Assembly (NCBI RefSeq): GCF_013283835.1 | Contig: NZ_CP054052.1 | Location: 248,001 to 312,000 of the forward strand | Length of the DNA: 64,000 nt | Direction: 5' to 3' | Source of the DNA: Poseidonibacter lekithochrous | GTDB lineage: Bacteria > Campylobacterota > Campylobacteria > Campylobacterales > Arcobacteraceae | Shown here: positions 1-9,668 of the stretch, piece after piece | Layout: every line of letters starts with the position of its first letter | Position numbering within the stretch: the stretch's first letter is position 1 | Translations under genes and position numbers: made by a program | The notes under the pieces: model-generated | The model's database searches: none | Told to the model about the DNA's origin: nothing | The model's input: the letters and a program-made list of their open reading frames with translations, nothing else

Positions 1-588
1 CCAACTACATTTAATATACCTTGTGTAATTTTATGTGGTGGTAGAAGTTCAAGAATGGGGGAAGATAAATCTCTTCTTCCCTTTGATCACTCAAACTCTC
101 TAACTCAATATCAATACGATAGATTAAAACCTTATTTCAAAGAACTATATATATCTTCAAAGATAAACAAATTTGATTTCTTAGAAGATGAATCATCACT
201 AATTTTAGATGAAGGTGAAGTTTTTTCTCCTTTAGTTGCTTTAGATACAATAATTAAAAAATTCGAAAATCAAAAAATATTTATAATAACTGTTGATACA
301 CCTTTAGTTAGTATTGATACTATAAATAAAATTATCAATTCTTCTAATGATTATGATATTACAGTAGCACAAACAGAAAGAATTCATAATTTATGTGGAG
401 TATTTTCATCAAGTATAAGAAATTCTATTACTAAAATGTTGTCAGATGATATACATAAAGTTGGATATTTATTAAAACAAAATAATACAAATGTAATAAA
501 TTTGCCTGAAAATGGGGAGTTTATTAACCTAAATGATAAAGATGAATATAACAAGGCTTTAGAAATTATAAGTTTATCTAATAACTAA
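1..588 (+). CDS. mobA: MobA-like molybdenum cofactor guanylyltransferase (5' end outside window)
   Basis: The reading frame is open from base 1, so the gene begins upstream of the window and the ATG at 55 is internal. Bases 25-69 encode the nucleotidyltransferase signature LCGGRSSRMGxDK, the GTP-binding loop of MobA/IspD-like enzymes. MobA attaches GMP to molybdopterin to make the bis-MGD cofactor of cytoplasmic Mo/W oxidoreductases. The visible part ends in the usual short, poorly conserved C-terminus after about 195 codons, close to the normal MobA length, so only a few N-terminal residues are missing. A TVDTPLVS segment fits the conserved acidic metal-binding motif. No other molybdopterin gene is visible. 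A different NTP transferase of the same fold is the main alternative. Confidence 0.85.
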   Translation, partial: PTTFNIPCVILCGGRSSRMGEDKSLLPFDHSNSLTQYQYDRLKPYFKELYISSKINKFDFLEDESSLILDEGEVFSPLVALDTIIKKFENQKIFIITVDTPLVSIDTINKIINSSNDYDITVAQTERIHNLCGVFSSSIRNSITKMLSDDIHKVGYLLKQNNTNVINLPENGEFINLNDKDEYNKALEIISLSNN

Positions 589-693
589 TATTACATAATA
601 ACCAGAGCTTATAAGTCTTACTTTATTTGTTTTTTGCTATTCTTGCGCTATATACATAAATAAGTAAAATTAATAATTGTAAAAGGAAGATAG

Positions 694-2160
694 ATGTCAA
701 AAACAGAATTAGACAAAGCATTAGGTTTAGTTGATCAAGAGATCAAGAAATCTGGTATTTCAAGAAGAGATGCTTTTAAACTTGCTGGTTTAGGTTCAGC
801 TACATTTTTAATGGGTGATACCCAAGCTCAAGCTGCAACTACCGCAAATGCTAGTGAAGCAAAGGGTAAAATCTTAATTATTGGTGGAGGTTTAGCTGGA
901 ATCTCTACTGCTGCAAGACTTTCAAATACATTAAGTAATCCAGACATTACAATAATTGAACCAAATCCAAAATCTGTATCTTATCAACCTGGTAATACTT
1001 TAATTGGTGCAGGAATATATGAAAAATCTGACGTGATGTATGATACTAAAGATTATGTACCAAGTGGAACTAAACTTATTAAAGATAAAGCTGTTGAGTT
1101 TAACCCTAAGAATAATAGTGTAACTTTAGAATCAGGAAAAGAAATAACTTATGATTTTTTAATTGTTGCGGCGGGATTAAAACTGGACTTCGGAAGAATC
1201 AAAGGATTAGAATCAGTAGGAGAAGCATACAGTTTAGGTGAAGCAAAAAAGATTACTGATACTTTTGGTGATTCTGGGGTTTGTTCTATTTATAATACAG
1301 ATTCAGCAGTTGCAACATGGTCAGCTATGCAAAAGTTTATAGAACAAGCAAAAAGTGGTCAAAAAGTAAAAGGTATTTTTACTCATCCAAATACATCTAT
1401 TAAATGTGGTGGAGCACCTAAGAAGATTATGTATCTTGCAAATTCTAGATTAGAAGAAGCAGGTGTTAGACATAATGCTGAATTAACATTCTATCCTAAT
1501 GGTGGAAAAATGTTTGGTGTTCCTGAATATCATGATGCAATTGTAAAACAGTTTGAACAAAGAGAAATGAAATGGAATTATAATCATAATCTTACTGGTG
1601 TTGATTTAGAAAAAAAGATTGCAACTTTTGATAAACATTGGGAAGAAAAAGGTGAGTATGATGAGGATATTGAAGAGTATGATATTGTAAAAAAACATTT
1701 AGATGTTGAAGTATCATTTGATTTCATGCATATAACTCCTCCAATGAAAGCTCCCGATGAAATTGGAAATTCTCCTATTGGTTCAAGAAAAGGTTGGATT
1801 CCAGTTGATAAAGAAACTTTACAACATGTTAAATTTGATAATATCTTCGCCATTGGAGACATTGCTGCGGTTCCTATGGGAAAAACAGGTGGAAGTGTTA
1901 GAAAACAATATAAAGTCCTTGTAGATAACTTAGTGGCTGCGATGGAGGGTAAAGAGTTAAAAGCGAAATATGCTGGATATACTGTTTGTCCATTAATTAC
2001 TGATATTGGTAAAGTTATGTTAGCAGAGTTTAATTGGACTAAGAAACCAACACCATCTTTTCCATTAGATCCAACACAAGAGAGATACATTTGGTGGTTA
2101 ATGAAAGTTTATTTATTAAAACCAATGACAATGCATGGAATGTTATCAGGTAAAGCGTAA
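694..2160 (+). CDS. sqr: Sulfide:quinone oxidoreductase, SQOR-like, Tat-exported
   Basis: A 488-residue flavoprotein that should oxidise sulfide to polysulfide or sulfane sulfur and pass electrons to the quinone pool. Residues 23-45 hold a twin-arginine motif (SRRDAFK) followed by a hydrophobic stretch and an AQA-type cleavage site. The FAD-binding GGGLAG motif is at about 64-69. The two redox cysteines typical of animal-type SQOR are both present: C238 in KCGGAPKK and C432 in YTVCPL. A second nucleotide motif with AIGDIAAVPMGKTGG is at 386-400. The C-terminal region rich in aromatic and hydrophobic residues fits the membrane-anchoring helices of the family. RBS AAGGAAG lies just before the ATG. 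A flavocytochrome c subunit is less likely, because no cytochrome partner is adjacent and the motifs are of SQR type. Confidence 0.88.
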   Translation: MSKTELDKALGLVDQEIKKSGISRRDAFKLAGLGSATFLMGDTQAQAATTANASEAKGKILIIGGGLAGISTAARLSNTLSNPDITIIEPNPKSVSYQPGNTLIGAGIYEKSDVMYDTKDYVPSGTKLIKDKAVEFNPKNNSVTLESGKEITYDFLIVAAGLKLDFGRIKGLESVGEAYSLGEAKKITDTFGDSGVCSIYNTDSAVATWSAMQKFIEQAKSGQKVKGIFTHPNTSIKCGGAPKKIMYLANSRLEEAGVRHNAELTFYPNGGKMFGVPEYHDAIVKQFEQREMKWNYNHNLTGVDLEKKIATFDKHWEEKGEYDEDIEEYDIVKKHLDVEVSFDFMHITPPMKAPDEIGNSPIGSRKGWIPVDKETLQHVKFDNIFAIGDIAAVPMGKTGGSVRKQYKVLVDNLVAAMEGKELKAKYAGYTVCPLITDIGKVMLAEFNWTKKPTPSFPLDPTQERYIWWLMKVYLLKPMTMHGMLSGKA

Positions 2161-2167
2161 TTCTAAG

Positions 2168-2395
2168 ATGTTTTATAAAGTGAAAAAAGAGTTTATTGTA
2201 TTTATAGGTACTTTTATAATATTATCACTTTTAATGCATTTTGCTGAGTTTTTATCTTTTCCATTAACTCATATAAATAATTTAGGAACTTCTGGAGCTT
2301 ATGGCTTTGGAAGTTTTCATCCACTTATTTTTACATTATTAATTTATATTGTGATTTTTATTCCTAGATTCATTTATCGATCTATTTTTAAATAA
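2168..2395 (+). CDS. Small two-helix membrane protein
   Basis: About 75 residues starting at the ATG at 2168. An upstream in-frame ATG at 2135 would lie inside the sqr coding sequence, so the later start is preferred. The protein is basic at its N-terminus and has two strongly hydrophobic segments, a first around FIVFIGTFIILSLLM and a second around FTLLIYIVIFIPRFI. They are joined by a glycine-rich loop (GTSGAYGFGSFHP). It begins 7 bases after sqr and ends just before a terminator, so it is probably co-transcribed with sqr. I do not recognise the family. It could be a membrane partner of the oxidoreductase, but that rests on position only. Confidence 0.6.
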   Translation: MFYKVKKEFIVFIGTFIILSLLMHFAEFLSFPLTHINNLGTSGAYGFGSFHPLIFTLLIYIVIFIPRFIYRSIFK

Positions 2396-2412
2396 AGAGA
2401 AGTTTATAGGCA

Positions 2413-2450
2413 TAAAAAAAGGTTCAAAGTAAAACTTTGAACCTTTTTTA
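2413..2450. terminator. Bidirectional intrinsic terminator between sqr unit and rplT
   Basis: GGTTCAAAG and CTTTGAACC form a perfect 9-bp stem around a short AT loop. The stem is flanked by an A-run on the left and a T-run on the right, so it can stop transcription from both convergent operons. Confidence 0.88.
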
Positions 2451-2467
2451 TATTTGTTGCAAATTTA

Positions 2468-2824
2468 TTAGTTTAATGCTTCTTTAGCTTTTCCAACTAA
2501 TGATACAAATGCATCATAATCATTCATAGCCATATCAGCTAAGATTTTTCTATCTAATTCAATTCCTGATAATTTCATACCGTTCATGAATCTAGAATAG
2601 TTGATATCATTTAATCTACAAGCTGCATTGATTCTTACAATCCAAAGCTTTCTAATATCTCTTTTCTTTTGTCTTCTATCTCTGTAAGCATATACCATTG
2701 AGTGTTCTAATTGCTCTTTGGCCTTTCTAAAGTGCTTACTTCTACCACTAAAAAATCCTCTAGCGGCTTTTAAAACTTTCTTATGTCTTCTTCTTCTAAC
2801 TACACCAGTTTTAACTCTAGGCAT
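2468..2824 (-). CDS. rplT: 50S ribosomal protein L20
   Basis: 118 residues, the normal length of bacterial L20, beginning [19 protein letters not shown], a signature of the family. It is an early-assembly protein that binds 23S rRNA. Its long basic N-terminal extension and globular C-terminal part ([13 protein letters not shown]) are both present. It is the last gene of the thrS-infC-rpmI-rplT operon, 107 bases after rpmI, and is followed by the bidirectional terminator at 2413-2450. The rpmI-rplT spacer contains a short inverted repeat (CCACTT/AAGTGG, 2883-2901) that could be regulatory, though I see no clear L20 autoregulation structure. Confidence 0.98.
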   Translation of the reverse strand: MPRVKTGVVRRRRHKKVLKAARGFFSGRSKHFRKAKEQLEHSMVYAYRDRRQKKRDIRKLWIVRINAACRLNDINYSRFMNGMKLSGIELDRKILADMAMNDYDAFVSLVGKAKEALN

Positions 2825-2931
2825 ATCTTTCCTTTCTTTACCATATATGTATAATAAGGTGTCAACATATTGTTGAACTTGACCACTTCTATATTAAGTG
2901 GAGGGACTATAAATTATTTATAAAAAAATAA

Positions 2932-3129
2932 TTATGCTTTGTTTAACATTCTTTTAACTCTTGTAGCGTCTACTGCTGCAACAGTTTTTGGACCTCTAAG
3001 GTTTCTTTTTCTCTTCTGTGTCATTTTAGTTAAGATGTGGCTTCTGTAAGCTGATCCTCTTTTGATAGAACCATTTTTCTTCACTTTAAATCTCTTTAAA
3101 GCACCACTATTAGTCTTCATCTTTGGCAT
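2932..3129 (-). CDS. rpmI: 50S ribosomal protein L35
   Basis: 65 residues, typical for L35, starting [18 protein letters not shown] and ending in the family pattern around RVKRMLNKA. It is strongly basic with the conserved SHILTKM motif. It sits between infC and rplT in the conserved translation operon. The RBS AGGAGG lies just upstream of the ATG at 3129. The 145-base gap to infC is longer than the other spacers in the operon. Confidence 0.98.
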   Translation of the reverse strand: MPKMKTNSGALKRFKVKKNGSIKRGSAYRSHILTKMTQKRKRNLRGPKTVAAVDATRVKRMLNKA

Positions 3130-3274
3130 TGGAAGAATCCTCCTATAAAATTTGCATTTTCAATTTAATGAAAAAGTTCGTGATTTTACTTAAAAATTAC
3201 TTAAAATATGTTTAAGGGGAATTGTTTCTTGAGAGCAGAAGAGAAAAATTCTCTTCTGAAAGTACTAATATAAA

Positions 3275-3817
3275 TTAGTTTTTGTGATGTTCGTTTTTAG
3301 GAACAACGTACATATTTACGTATCTTCCTTCTAACTTAGGTTGTTTATCCATTACACCGATTTCTTCGATCATTGGCCAAACTCTTTTAAGAACTTCTAC
3401 ACCAGCTTCTGGGTGAGCCATTTCTCTACCTTTTAAGAAAACTCTGAATTTTACGTGTTTTCCAGCTTCTAAGAATTCAATTGCATGTTTAACTTTGTAG
3501 TTAACATCATTTTCAGCAATTTTAACAGAAAGTTTAATCTCTTTAACTTCGATAACTTTTTGTTTTTTCTTAGCTTCTTTTTTCTTTTTTTCTTGTTGGT
3601 ATTTGAATTTACCATAATCCATGATTTTTGCAACTGGTGGTTTACCATCTGGCGCGATTAAAACTAAATCTAATCCTAAATCATCTGCAGTTGATTGTGC
3701 TTCTCTTGTTGAAATGATACCGTAGTTAGTACCATCATCTCCCATACATCTTACTTCTTTAGCTGTAATCATGTCATTCATGATTGCTTCTGGTTTTTTT
3801 GGTCCTCTAGTACTCAA
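3275..3817 (-). CDS. infC: Translation initiation factor IF-3, TTG start
   Basis: 180 residues with the two-domain IF3 layout. The N-terminal domain contains [18 protein letters not shown]. It is followed by a lysine-rich linker helix ([11 protein letters not shown]) and a C-terminal domain with [14 protein letters not shown], the segment that contacts 16S rRNA. IF3 prevents premature 50S joining and proofreads start codons. The start is a TTG overlapping the thrS stop codon as TTGA. The next in-frame ATG, at the Met of IMNDM, would leave a shorter N-terminus. A non-AUG start is of interest because IF3 discriminates against such codons and can thereby repress its own synthesis, as known for the AUU start in E. 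coli. Confidence 0.95.
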   Translation of the reverse strand: MSTRGPKKPEAIMNDMITAKEVRCMGDDGTNYGIISTREAQSTADDLGLDLVLIAPDGKPPVAKIMDYGKFKYQQEKKKKEAKKKQKVIEVKEIKLSVKIAENDVNYKVKHAIEFLEAGKHVKFRVFLKGREMAHPEAGVEVLKRVWPMIEEIGVMDKQPKLEGRYVNMYVVPKNEHHKN

Positions 3818-5622
3818 ATTCTGCTCCCTGTGTTAATTTGATTCAGCATAGTGAAAAATTCAGCTCTGCTCATATTTGATTGTTCTCTTTTTCTTCTATC
3901 TCTTAATGCAATTGTTTGATTCGCAACTTCTTCATCACCAACAACAACAATCATTGGTACTCTTTGTTTTTCAGCCATTCTAATTCTTTTGTTTAGTGAC
4001 TCATTCATATCAAAGATTTTTGAATCCATTTCATTATAAGTTAACTCTTTTTGTAAGTCTTTTGCATACTCAACATGAGTATCAGCAATTGGTACAAAGA
4101 TTACTTGAGTTGGTGCAATAACAAATGGGAATTCCCCTGCGCAGTGCTCAGTTAAAATACCGATGAATCTCTCAAATGATCCTAAGATTGCTCTGTGAAT
4201 CATTACTGGTTGCTCTTTAGCACCCTCAGCATTGATATATTCAACTTCAAATCTCTCTGGTAAGTTCATATCTACTTGAACAGTACCACATTGCCATTTT
4301 CTTCCAATAGCATCAAGGATTTTGATATCGATTTTAGGACCGTAGAATGCTCCACCACCTTCATCAATTCCATATGGTAAGTTCTCTGAATCTAAGGCAT
4401 CCATGATACCTTTTGTAGTCATTTCCCAGAATTTGTCATCACCGATTGCTTTTTTAGGTTTAGTAGAAACTTCCATTTCATATTTGAAATCGAATTGTTT
4501 CATTAATGAATCAACAAACTCTAATACATCAATAATTACATCTTTTACTTGATCTTGAGTACAGAAAATATGTGCATCATCTTGAGTAAATTCTCTTACT
4601 CTAAATAATCCGTGCATTGCTCCTGACATTTCATGTCTGTGAACTACACCATATTCAAATAACTTCTTAGGTAAGTCTTTATATGAAACTAAATCATTTT
4701 TAAAGATTTGAATGTGACCAACACAGTTCATAGGTTTGATCCCATATTCTTGCTCGTCAATTTCTGTAAAGTACATATTCTCTTTATAGTTTTGGTAGTG
4801 ACCAGAAATTTTCCACATGTCAGATTTTAACATCTCTGGACCTCTTACTGGCTCATAACCTCTAACTCTATGTGCTTTATATAAAAGATGTTCTAATTTA
4901 GATCTTAATCTAGAACCATTTGGTAACCATAATGGTAAACCAGCACCCACATCTTCATTAAATGTGAATAGTTCTAATTCAGTTCCTAATTTTCTATGAT
5001 CTCTTTTTTTAGCTTCTTGTAACATTCTAACGTAATCGTTAAGTTCGTTTTTATCAAAGAAAGCAATACCATAGATTCTAGTAATCATTTCATTTTCTTC
5101 ATCACCACCAAGATAAGCTCCCGCTACTCTTATTAGTTTAAATGCTCTAATCATACCAGTTGTTGGTAAGTGAGGACCTCTACATAAGTCTTCGAAATCA
5201 CCTTGCTTATACATAGTTAATGTATCATCAGTAATTCTTGATAAAACAGCTTGTTTTAATTCATCATCAGCAAATTTTGTAAGAATTTCATCTCTAGTAG
5301 TTTCATATCTTTCGATTTTAAGCTTTCTGTTTGCAATCTCTTTCATTTTCTTTTCAATTGCAGGTAAGTCTTCATCTGATATTTTTGCGTCTACTTTAAA
5401 ATCATAGTAAAAACCTTCGGTTACTACAGGTCCTACAAAAAATTTAGCATCAGGATAAAGCTCTTTAATGGCTTGTGCCATCATGTGAGCACATGAATGT
5501 CTTAGAATTTCTAAGGACTCAGCAGAGTTGTCAGCTTTAATAACATCACCTTGGATGTTTAAAGCTTCAGCAGTTTGAAGGTCGTATATTTGACCATCAT
5601 TTAATACACCAATTGGTTCCAA
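3814..5622 (-). CDS. thrS: Threonyl-tRNA synthetase
   Basis: 602-residue class II synthetase that charges tRNA-Thr. An N-terminal editing region has [11 protein letters not shown], the HxxxH zinc/editing motif, and a second motif HxxxC is at CRGPHL. The catalytic core has class II motifs including [33 protein letters not shown] and a final [17 protein letters not shown]. The anticodon-binding domain is C-terminal ([10 protein letters not shown] and following). It lacks most of the TGS domain, as other Campylobacterota ThrRS of this length do. The start is TTG at 5622 with RBS AAGGAAAT about 5 bases upstream; I see no in-frame ATG that fits better. It is the first gene of the operon with infC, rpmI and rplT. 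Confidence 0.97.
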   Translation of the reverse strand: MEPIGVLNDGQIYDLQTAEALNIQGDVIKADNSAESLEILRHSCAHMMAQAIKELYPDAKFFVGPVVTEGFYYDFKVDAKISDEDLPAIEKKMKEIANRKLKIERYETTRDEILTKFADDELKQAVLSRITDDTLTMYKQGDFEDLCRGPHLPTTGMIRAFKLIRVAGAYLGGDEENEMITRIYGIAFFDKNELNDYVRMLQEAKKRDHRKLGTELELFTFNEDVGAGLPLWLPNGSRLRSKLEHLLYKAHRVRGYEPVRGPEMLKSDMWKISGHYQNYKENMYFTEIDEQEYGIKPMNCVGHIQIFKNDLVSYKDLPKKLFEYGVVHRHEMSGAMHGLFRVREFTQDDAHIFCTQDQVKDVIIDVLEFVDSLMKQFDFKYEMEVSTKPKKAIGDDKFWEMTTKGIMDALDSENLPYGIDEGGGAFYGPKIDIKILDAIGRKWQCGTVQVDMNLPERFEVEYINAEGAKEQPVMIHRAILGSFERFIGILTEHCAGEFPFVIAPTQVIFVPIADTHVEYAKDLQKELTYNEMDSKIFDMNESLNKRIRMAEKQRVPMIVVVGDEEVANQTIALRDRRKREQSNMSRAEFFTMLNQINTGSRI

Positions 5623-5733
5623 TAATTTCCTTTTTTCTTAATATGTATTATTAAATTTAGCTTATTTTATCGCAAAGAGACTTAAACTAAATCAGATATG
5701 ACATAATTTAATAAAATTTTGTTACAATAATGT

Positions 5734-6249
5734 ATGATTTTAAACCTATCAAAGATAAAAACGGAAAGCTTATTATTGTTTTGTAAAGATCTAATTTATT
5801 CATATAAGGATAAAGAAGATATCCAAATTTACAATGTAGATAAAGAAGTGATGAGTAAGTTTAACTCTATTAGTGATGATATGTTAAAACAGATTACTAA
5901 TGTAACTTTTCCTAATGAATACTATTTACAGAATAGAAAACACTATCGAATTAAAGCTGTTTTAGACTCTTATAATTTTATAAATAAAGAGATATCAAAA
6001 GAGTTAGAAGTCTTAAAATCATTTAACCCTTCTATGTTATATTTTTCATTATTAGCTTTATGGTTTAAAGAACTAAATAAAGAATCAAAATCTAAAGAGT
6101 ATATTTATTTTACAATTTATCCATATTCACATGTATATGATGAGTTTTTAGTAGGTATTAAAAATGAAGATTTTAAACAATTAAATATTTCAATGATAGA
6201 ACTTGCGGAGAGAATTATCTATAAATTAGATAAGTATTCTTTTAAATAA
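5734..6249 (+). CDS. Hypothetical protein, 171 aa
   Basis: A soluble, lysine- and aromatic-rich protein with no signal peptide or clear membrane helix. I do not recognise a family. It starts at an ATG about 110 bases from the divergent thrS start and ends 24 bases before the convergent porin gene, so it is likely monocistronic. Codon use matches the neighbours, which supports a real gene. The segment SMLYFSLLALWFKELNKESK is the most hydrophobic part and probably forms a buried helix. Confidence 0.7.
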   Translation: MILNLSKIKTESLLLFCKDLIYSYKDKEDIQIYNVDKEVMSKFNSISDDMLKQITNVTFPNEYYLQNRKHYRIKAVLDSYNFINKEISKELEVLKSFNPSMLYFSLLALWFKELNKESKSKEYIYFTIYPYSHVYDEFLVGIKNEDFKQLNISMIELAERIIYKLDKYSFK

Positions 6250-6272
6250 AAAGAGGATTTAACCCCTTCTTA

Positions 6273-7763
6273 TTAAAATTTATATCTCATATATGCTTTT
6301 ACATCTTGTGCTTCACTAACCGCATTAGTAGCTTGAGCTGAGCTTGTACTACTTGGATTTCCAAAGTCTCCAAAGAATCCATTACTTCCTGTATAATCAT
6401 AATCTATATATAAATAAGACATAGTGAAACTTAAAGCTTTTGTTAATTGTTGATGTCTATATACTTCCCATGCTTGACCACGTGCAGCAATTTTTGAACC
6501 GGCCATTGTATCTTCACCATAAGTCATTGGTCTCCAATATTTACTACCTTTATTCCATTCAAATCCAATTTTTGAATTATCAGGATCTATTGGACATGGA
6601 GCATTTACTCCTAACCAAAAAGAGTGTCCAGTTTCAGAAGATGTAGAACCTAACATAGCTTTTCCAGCATCTGGAGAAGTTTTACTTTGTGCATAAGAAG
6701 CAAAGAATAAAGTATTATCTAAATAATCACTAATTCCATCTCCAATTCCATCAACTTTAAACATTGTAGTAAAGTACTGAATATCTCCAAAGTCTTCAAA
6801 ATTACCAGTATCAGCAGTTCCATCTTGGTTAGCATCAGCTAATCCTATAAGGTTCCATGATTTTGCATAGTTCATATGTACTGAGTATTGCCCATCATCA
6901 TAAGGTACTGCGATTAAACCTGCCATGTCAATATTTTGAGTTGCATCATCTTTTGTATAATCTTGACCATCTGAAGAGAATCTGAGTTTTGTATTTGTAA
7001 GACCTCTACCTGCACAGAATTTAATCCAAGCTCCATCTAATCCTGTTACTTCTGATAATTCAAATTTACTACTTGCCCCATCAAATTCAACATTAACTGT
7101 ATGTGAAAGTGCAGATTTTCTATTTTGATTTGCTCTGAAGTTAATTCCTAATCCATCAGTTGAAGGACGTCTCCCAACACTTGCAGTCCAAGGAACATCA
7201 GTACCTAAGAAAGTGTCATTTTTATATAGCCAATAAGCTTCTTTTAGTTTGATTTCATTGTCATTTGTAGCAGATTCATTTGTAACCCAATCAAAGTTAG
7301 AATTATTAGTTGTTTTAGATTGATTATCTCCATATACTTTATTGTAAGATAGAGTTCCATAGAAAATAGAGTTTTCATCAGCTTGATATTTCATCCCAAG
7401 CCAAAGTCTATTTGTCATTAAAGCTTCATTTTTAAGTTTTTTCCCATTACCTAATTTGTATTGTAAATTATCAATTTGAGTTCTGAAGTCTACATTCCAT
7501 TTTAGGTTATCCCCGGCACTTTGGGCTTTTGCAATATTTGCTTTTTTAGAAACTTTTTTAAGTTTTTTTTCTATTTTAACAATTCTTTTCTCATCTATAG
7601 TAGTTTTTTGAACTTTTTGTTGAGCTTTCATTTGTTCTTCTAAAGCTTCGATTTTTGCTTTAAGAGCTTGAATTTGTTCAAACATTTGAGTATTAAGATC
7701 ATTTGCAAAAGATGCTGTTGATAATGCTGCAATTGCTGAAAGAGTAATTATACTTTTTTTCAT
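6273..7763 (-). CDS. Outer-membrane porin-like protein, DUF3373 family
   Basis: 496 residues. A Sec signal peptide (about 1-20, ending in ASFA) is followed by a predicted coiled coil rich in K, E and Q (about 25-75). A long beta-rich region of alternating hydrophobic and polar residues ends in the terminal phenylalanine (MRYKF) needed for BAM recognition. This is the layout of the DUF3373 proteins of Campylobacterota, thought to be trimeric outer-membrane channels whose coiled coil spans the periplasm. It is transcribed alone from an AT-rich upstream region (7764-7880). Substrate is unknown. It could also be described as a MOMP-like porin. Confidence 0.85.
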   Translation of the reverse strand: MKKSIITLSAIAALSTASFANDLNTQMFEQIQALKAKIEALEEQMKAQQKVQKTTIDEKRIVKIEKKLKKVSKKANIAKAQSAGDNLKWNVDFRTQIDNLQYKLGNGKKLKNEALMTNRLWLGMKYQADENSIFYGTLSYNKVYGDNQSKTTNNSNFDWVTNESATNDNEIKLKEAYWLYKNDTFLGTDVPWTASVGRRPSTDGLGINFRANQNRKSALSHTVNVEFDGASSKFELSEVTGLDGAWIKFCAGRGLTNTKLRFSSDGQDYTKDDATQNIDMAGLIAVPYDDGQYSVHMNYAKSWNLIGLADANQDGTADTGNFEDFGDIQYFTTMFKVDGIGDGISDYLDNTLFFASYAQSKTSPDAGKAMLGSTSSETGHSFWLGVNAPCPIDPDNSKIGFEWNKGSKYWRPMTYGEDTMAGSKIAARGQAWEVYRHQQLTKALSFTMSYLYIDYDYTGSNGFFGDFGNPSSTSSAQATNAVSEAQDVKAYMRYKF

Positions 7764-7885
7764 ACAATTTCCTTATAATTAAATTTTGTATAATTATAAG
7801 ATTAAATTATTTAACTATTGATTAATTATAGATAAGTATAAGTTATAATACTTATTATGTGTAAGATAAAAATAAATTATGTATA

Positions 7886-7918
7886 TAAAAAAAGCCATCT
7901 TATAAAAGATGGCTTCAA
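7886..7918 (-). terminator. Intrinsic terminator of the minus-strand region ahead of the porin
   Basis: GCCATCTT and AAGATGGC form an 8-bp stem around ATAA. Read on the minus strand the stem is followed by a T-run (TTTTTTTATATAC), the normal form of an intrinsic terminator. It ends the transcript of the small gene at 7934-8254. Confidence 0.85.
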
Positions 7919-7933
7919 TGAATTAAATGTTGA

Positions 7934-8254
7934 TTAACAAGAAGGTACATTTCCTGAGTCATTTGCATATTCATAAGAGAAGTCGTAGATGTGGTTAATC
8001 CACTTGTCTTTGATTTTATTCTCATTTATATCTGGACAAATTTTCATTAATTCTTCTTTGAAGTTTCCATTTTCTTGAATGCTTTCCCATTCATCTTGAG
8101 TATGTTGTGCTGCAAACTTTGCGCCATTCATTCCACAAGATTTTTTGAACTTTTTAATGAATAGTTTTTGACCTTTTACAGGGTCAGCAAAAGCTGTAGT
8201 TGAAGCCACACTAATTAAAAGAGTACCTGCCATTGCAATCTTTAATAATTTCAT
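7934..8254 (-). CDS. Small secreted cytochrome-c-like protein without a haem motif
   Basis: 106 residues with a Sec signal peptide (cleavage after AFA, about residue 23). The mature part begins DPVKGQKLFIKKFKKSCG, resembling the first helix of class I cytochromes c. A CxxCH motif is absent: a lone cysteine precedes GMNGAKFAAQHT. Two further cysteines occur (MKICPD and the C-terminal SC). The family is common in Campylobacterota as cytochrome-like proteins. Haem attachment is therefore doubtful here; a disulfide-stabilised periplasmic protein is more likely. It is followed by its own terminator and probably forms a single-gene transcript. Confidence 0.7.
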   Translation of the reverse strand: MKLLKIAMAGTLLISVASTTAFADPVKGQKLFIKKFKKSCGMNGAKFAAQHTQDEWESIQENGNFKEELMKICPDINENKIKDKWINHIYDFSYEYANDSGNVPSC

Positions 8255-8339
8255 TTTATCTCCTAATGATAAGTTTGGTATAATAATATCTAATATTTAT
8301 GTAAAAAAATCTTAGAAATATTAATAAAGCGAATAACAC

Positions 8340-9668
8340 ATGAAACATTTTTTGTTAAAACAAGTAGTATCTTTTTTGGCTGCAAATGCCCAAAATATAA
8401 GGCTTTGTAAGCGTATAGATAACAATATAATTATAATAGAATTTAATAATAGAAATATTCTATATTTTGATATGTCAAAAGGAAATAGTTCTATTTTTAA
8501 GTGCGAAAAAATACTAAAAACTAAAAAAGATTTTAATGCACCCTTTGATGTTGTACTTCAAAAGAGGTTTAATAACTCAAAAGTTGAAGAAGTTTCTTTG
8601 TATAACGATGACAAAATTATCAATATAAAAGTTCATTCAAGTTCATCATATAAAAAGCAAATTACAACATTACAATTAGAGTTTACAGGTAAACATACAA
8701 ACATAATAATTTTAGATGAAAATAGAGTTATTTTAGAAGCCTTAAGACATATTGATGAATTTTCATCAAGTAGGGTAGTAAAGGTAGGAATTAGTTTAGA
8801 TGAAATACCTAAACAAGATTTTATTCCTAAAGTAGATGCTGTTGAAAATATAGATGAATATCTTTTTGAAGTATATAAACAAAAAGAAGAAAAAAACCTT
8901 GAGAATTTGAAAAAACAAAAAATTCAACAAATTCAGAAAAAAGCAAAGAAATTAGAAAAAACAATTTCATCTTTACCTAAAAAAGAAGAATTAGAAGAGT
9001 TATCAGCTCAAACTTATGAAAAAGCAAACCTAATTTTAGGGCATATTCATAATATAAAACCTTATCAGGATTTTTTAGTAACTTATGATTATTCAGGAAA
9101 TGAAGTAAAAATTGATTTAGAAAAAACAGCTTCAGCTTCACGATATTCAAATGATTTATTTAAAAAAGCAAAAAGAGCAAAACAAAAAGCAGAAAATATT
9201 TCTTTAGAAAAAGATAATCTAGATGAAAAATATGCTTTCTTAATTAGAATGATTCAAAATCTAACAAATGCAATTACAATTGAAGAGTGTGAATTCTTAT
9301 TCCCTAAAAAAGAGAGAAATCAAGCAAAAGTTAAAAAAGCACAACCATATGAATCTTTTTTCTTTGAAGGATATAAGATAATGTTAGGAACTAGCGAGAG
9401 AGAAAATATATTTTTATTAAAGAACTCAAAAGCAAGTGATTTTTGGTTCCATTTAAAAGATAGAACATCAGCCCACGTAATAGTACAGAATAATAAAAAA
9501 ACTTTACCTGATTCTGTGATAGAGCAAGCATCCATGTTATGTGCTAAATTCTCAATGGATTATGCTGGAACTTACGAAGTTGATTATACTCAAAGAAGAA
9601 ACGTGAATATTCAATCTGGTTCTAATGTTTTATATAACCCTTATACGACAATTGTAGTAAAAGTTTAA
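8340..9668 (+). CDS. NFACT family protein (RqcH/Rqc2-like)
   Basis: 442 residues. The N-terminal NFACT-N part has the FTGKHTNIIILDENRVILEALRH pattern typical of the fibronectin-binding/Rqc2 family. A long central coiled coil (about 175-300) is rich in K and E. The C-terminal NFACT-R domain has DFWFHLKDRTSAHVIV and a YTQRRNVNIQSGS segment. Family members bind peptidyl-tRNA on stalled 50S subunits and add C-terminal alanine tails in bacteria that have the pathway. At 442 residues it is shorter than RqcH of Firmicutes (about 570), as is usual in Campylobacterota. It is transcribed alone. Whether it supports tailing is not visible from sequence. Confidence 0.85.
   Translation: MKHFLLKQVVSFLAANAQNIRLCKRIDNNIIIIEFNNRNILYFDMSKGNSSIFKCEKILKTKKDFNAPFDVVLQKRFNNSKVEEVSLYNDDKIINIKVHSSSSYKKQITTLQLEFTGKHTNIIILDENRVILEALRHIDEFSSSRVVKVGISLDEIPKQDFIPKVDAVENIDEYLFEVYKQKEEKNLENLKKQKIQQIQKKAKKLEKTISSLPKKEELEELSAQTYEKANLILGHIHNIKPYQDFLVTYDYSGNEVKIDLEKTASASRYSNDLFKKAKRAKQKAENISLEKDNLDEKYAFLIRMIQNLTNAITIEECEFLFPKKERNQAKVKKAQPYESFFFEGYKIMLGTSERENIFLLKNSKASDFWFHLKDRTSAHVIVQNNKKTLPDSVIEQASMLCAKFSMDYAGTYEVDYTQRRNVNIQSGSNVLYNPYTTIVVKV

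Noticed and set aside
1584-2090. Minus-strand open frame inside sqr
   Set aside because: It is a shadow of a strongly conserved gene, with no RBS and no family resemblance.
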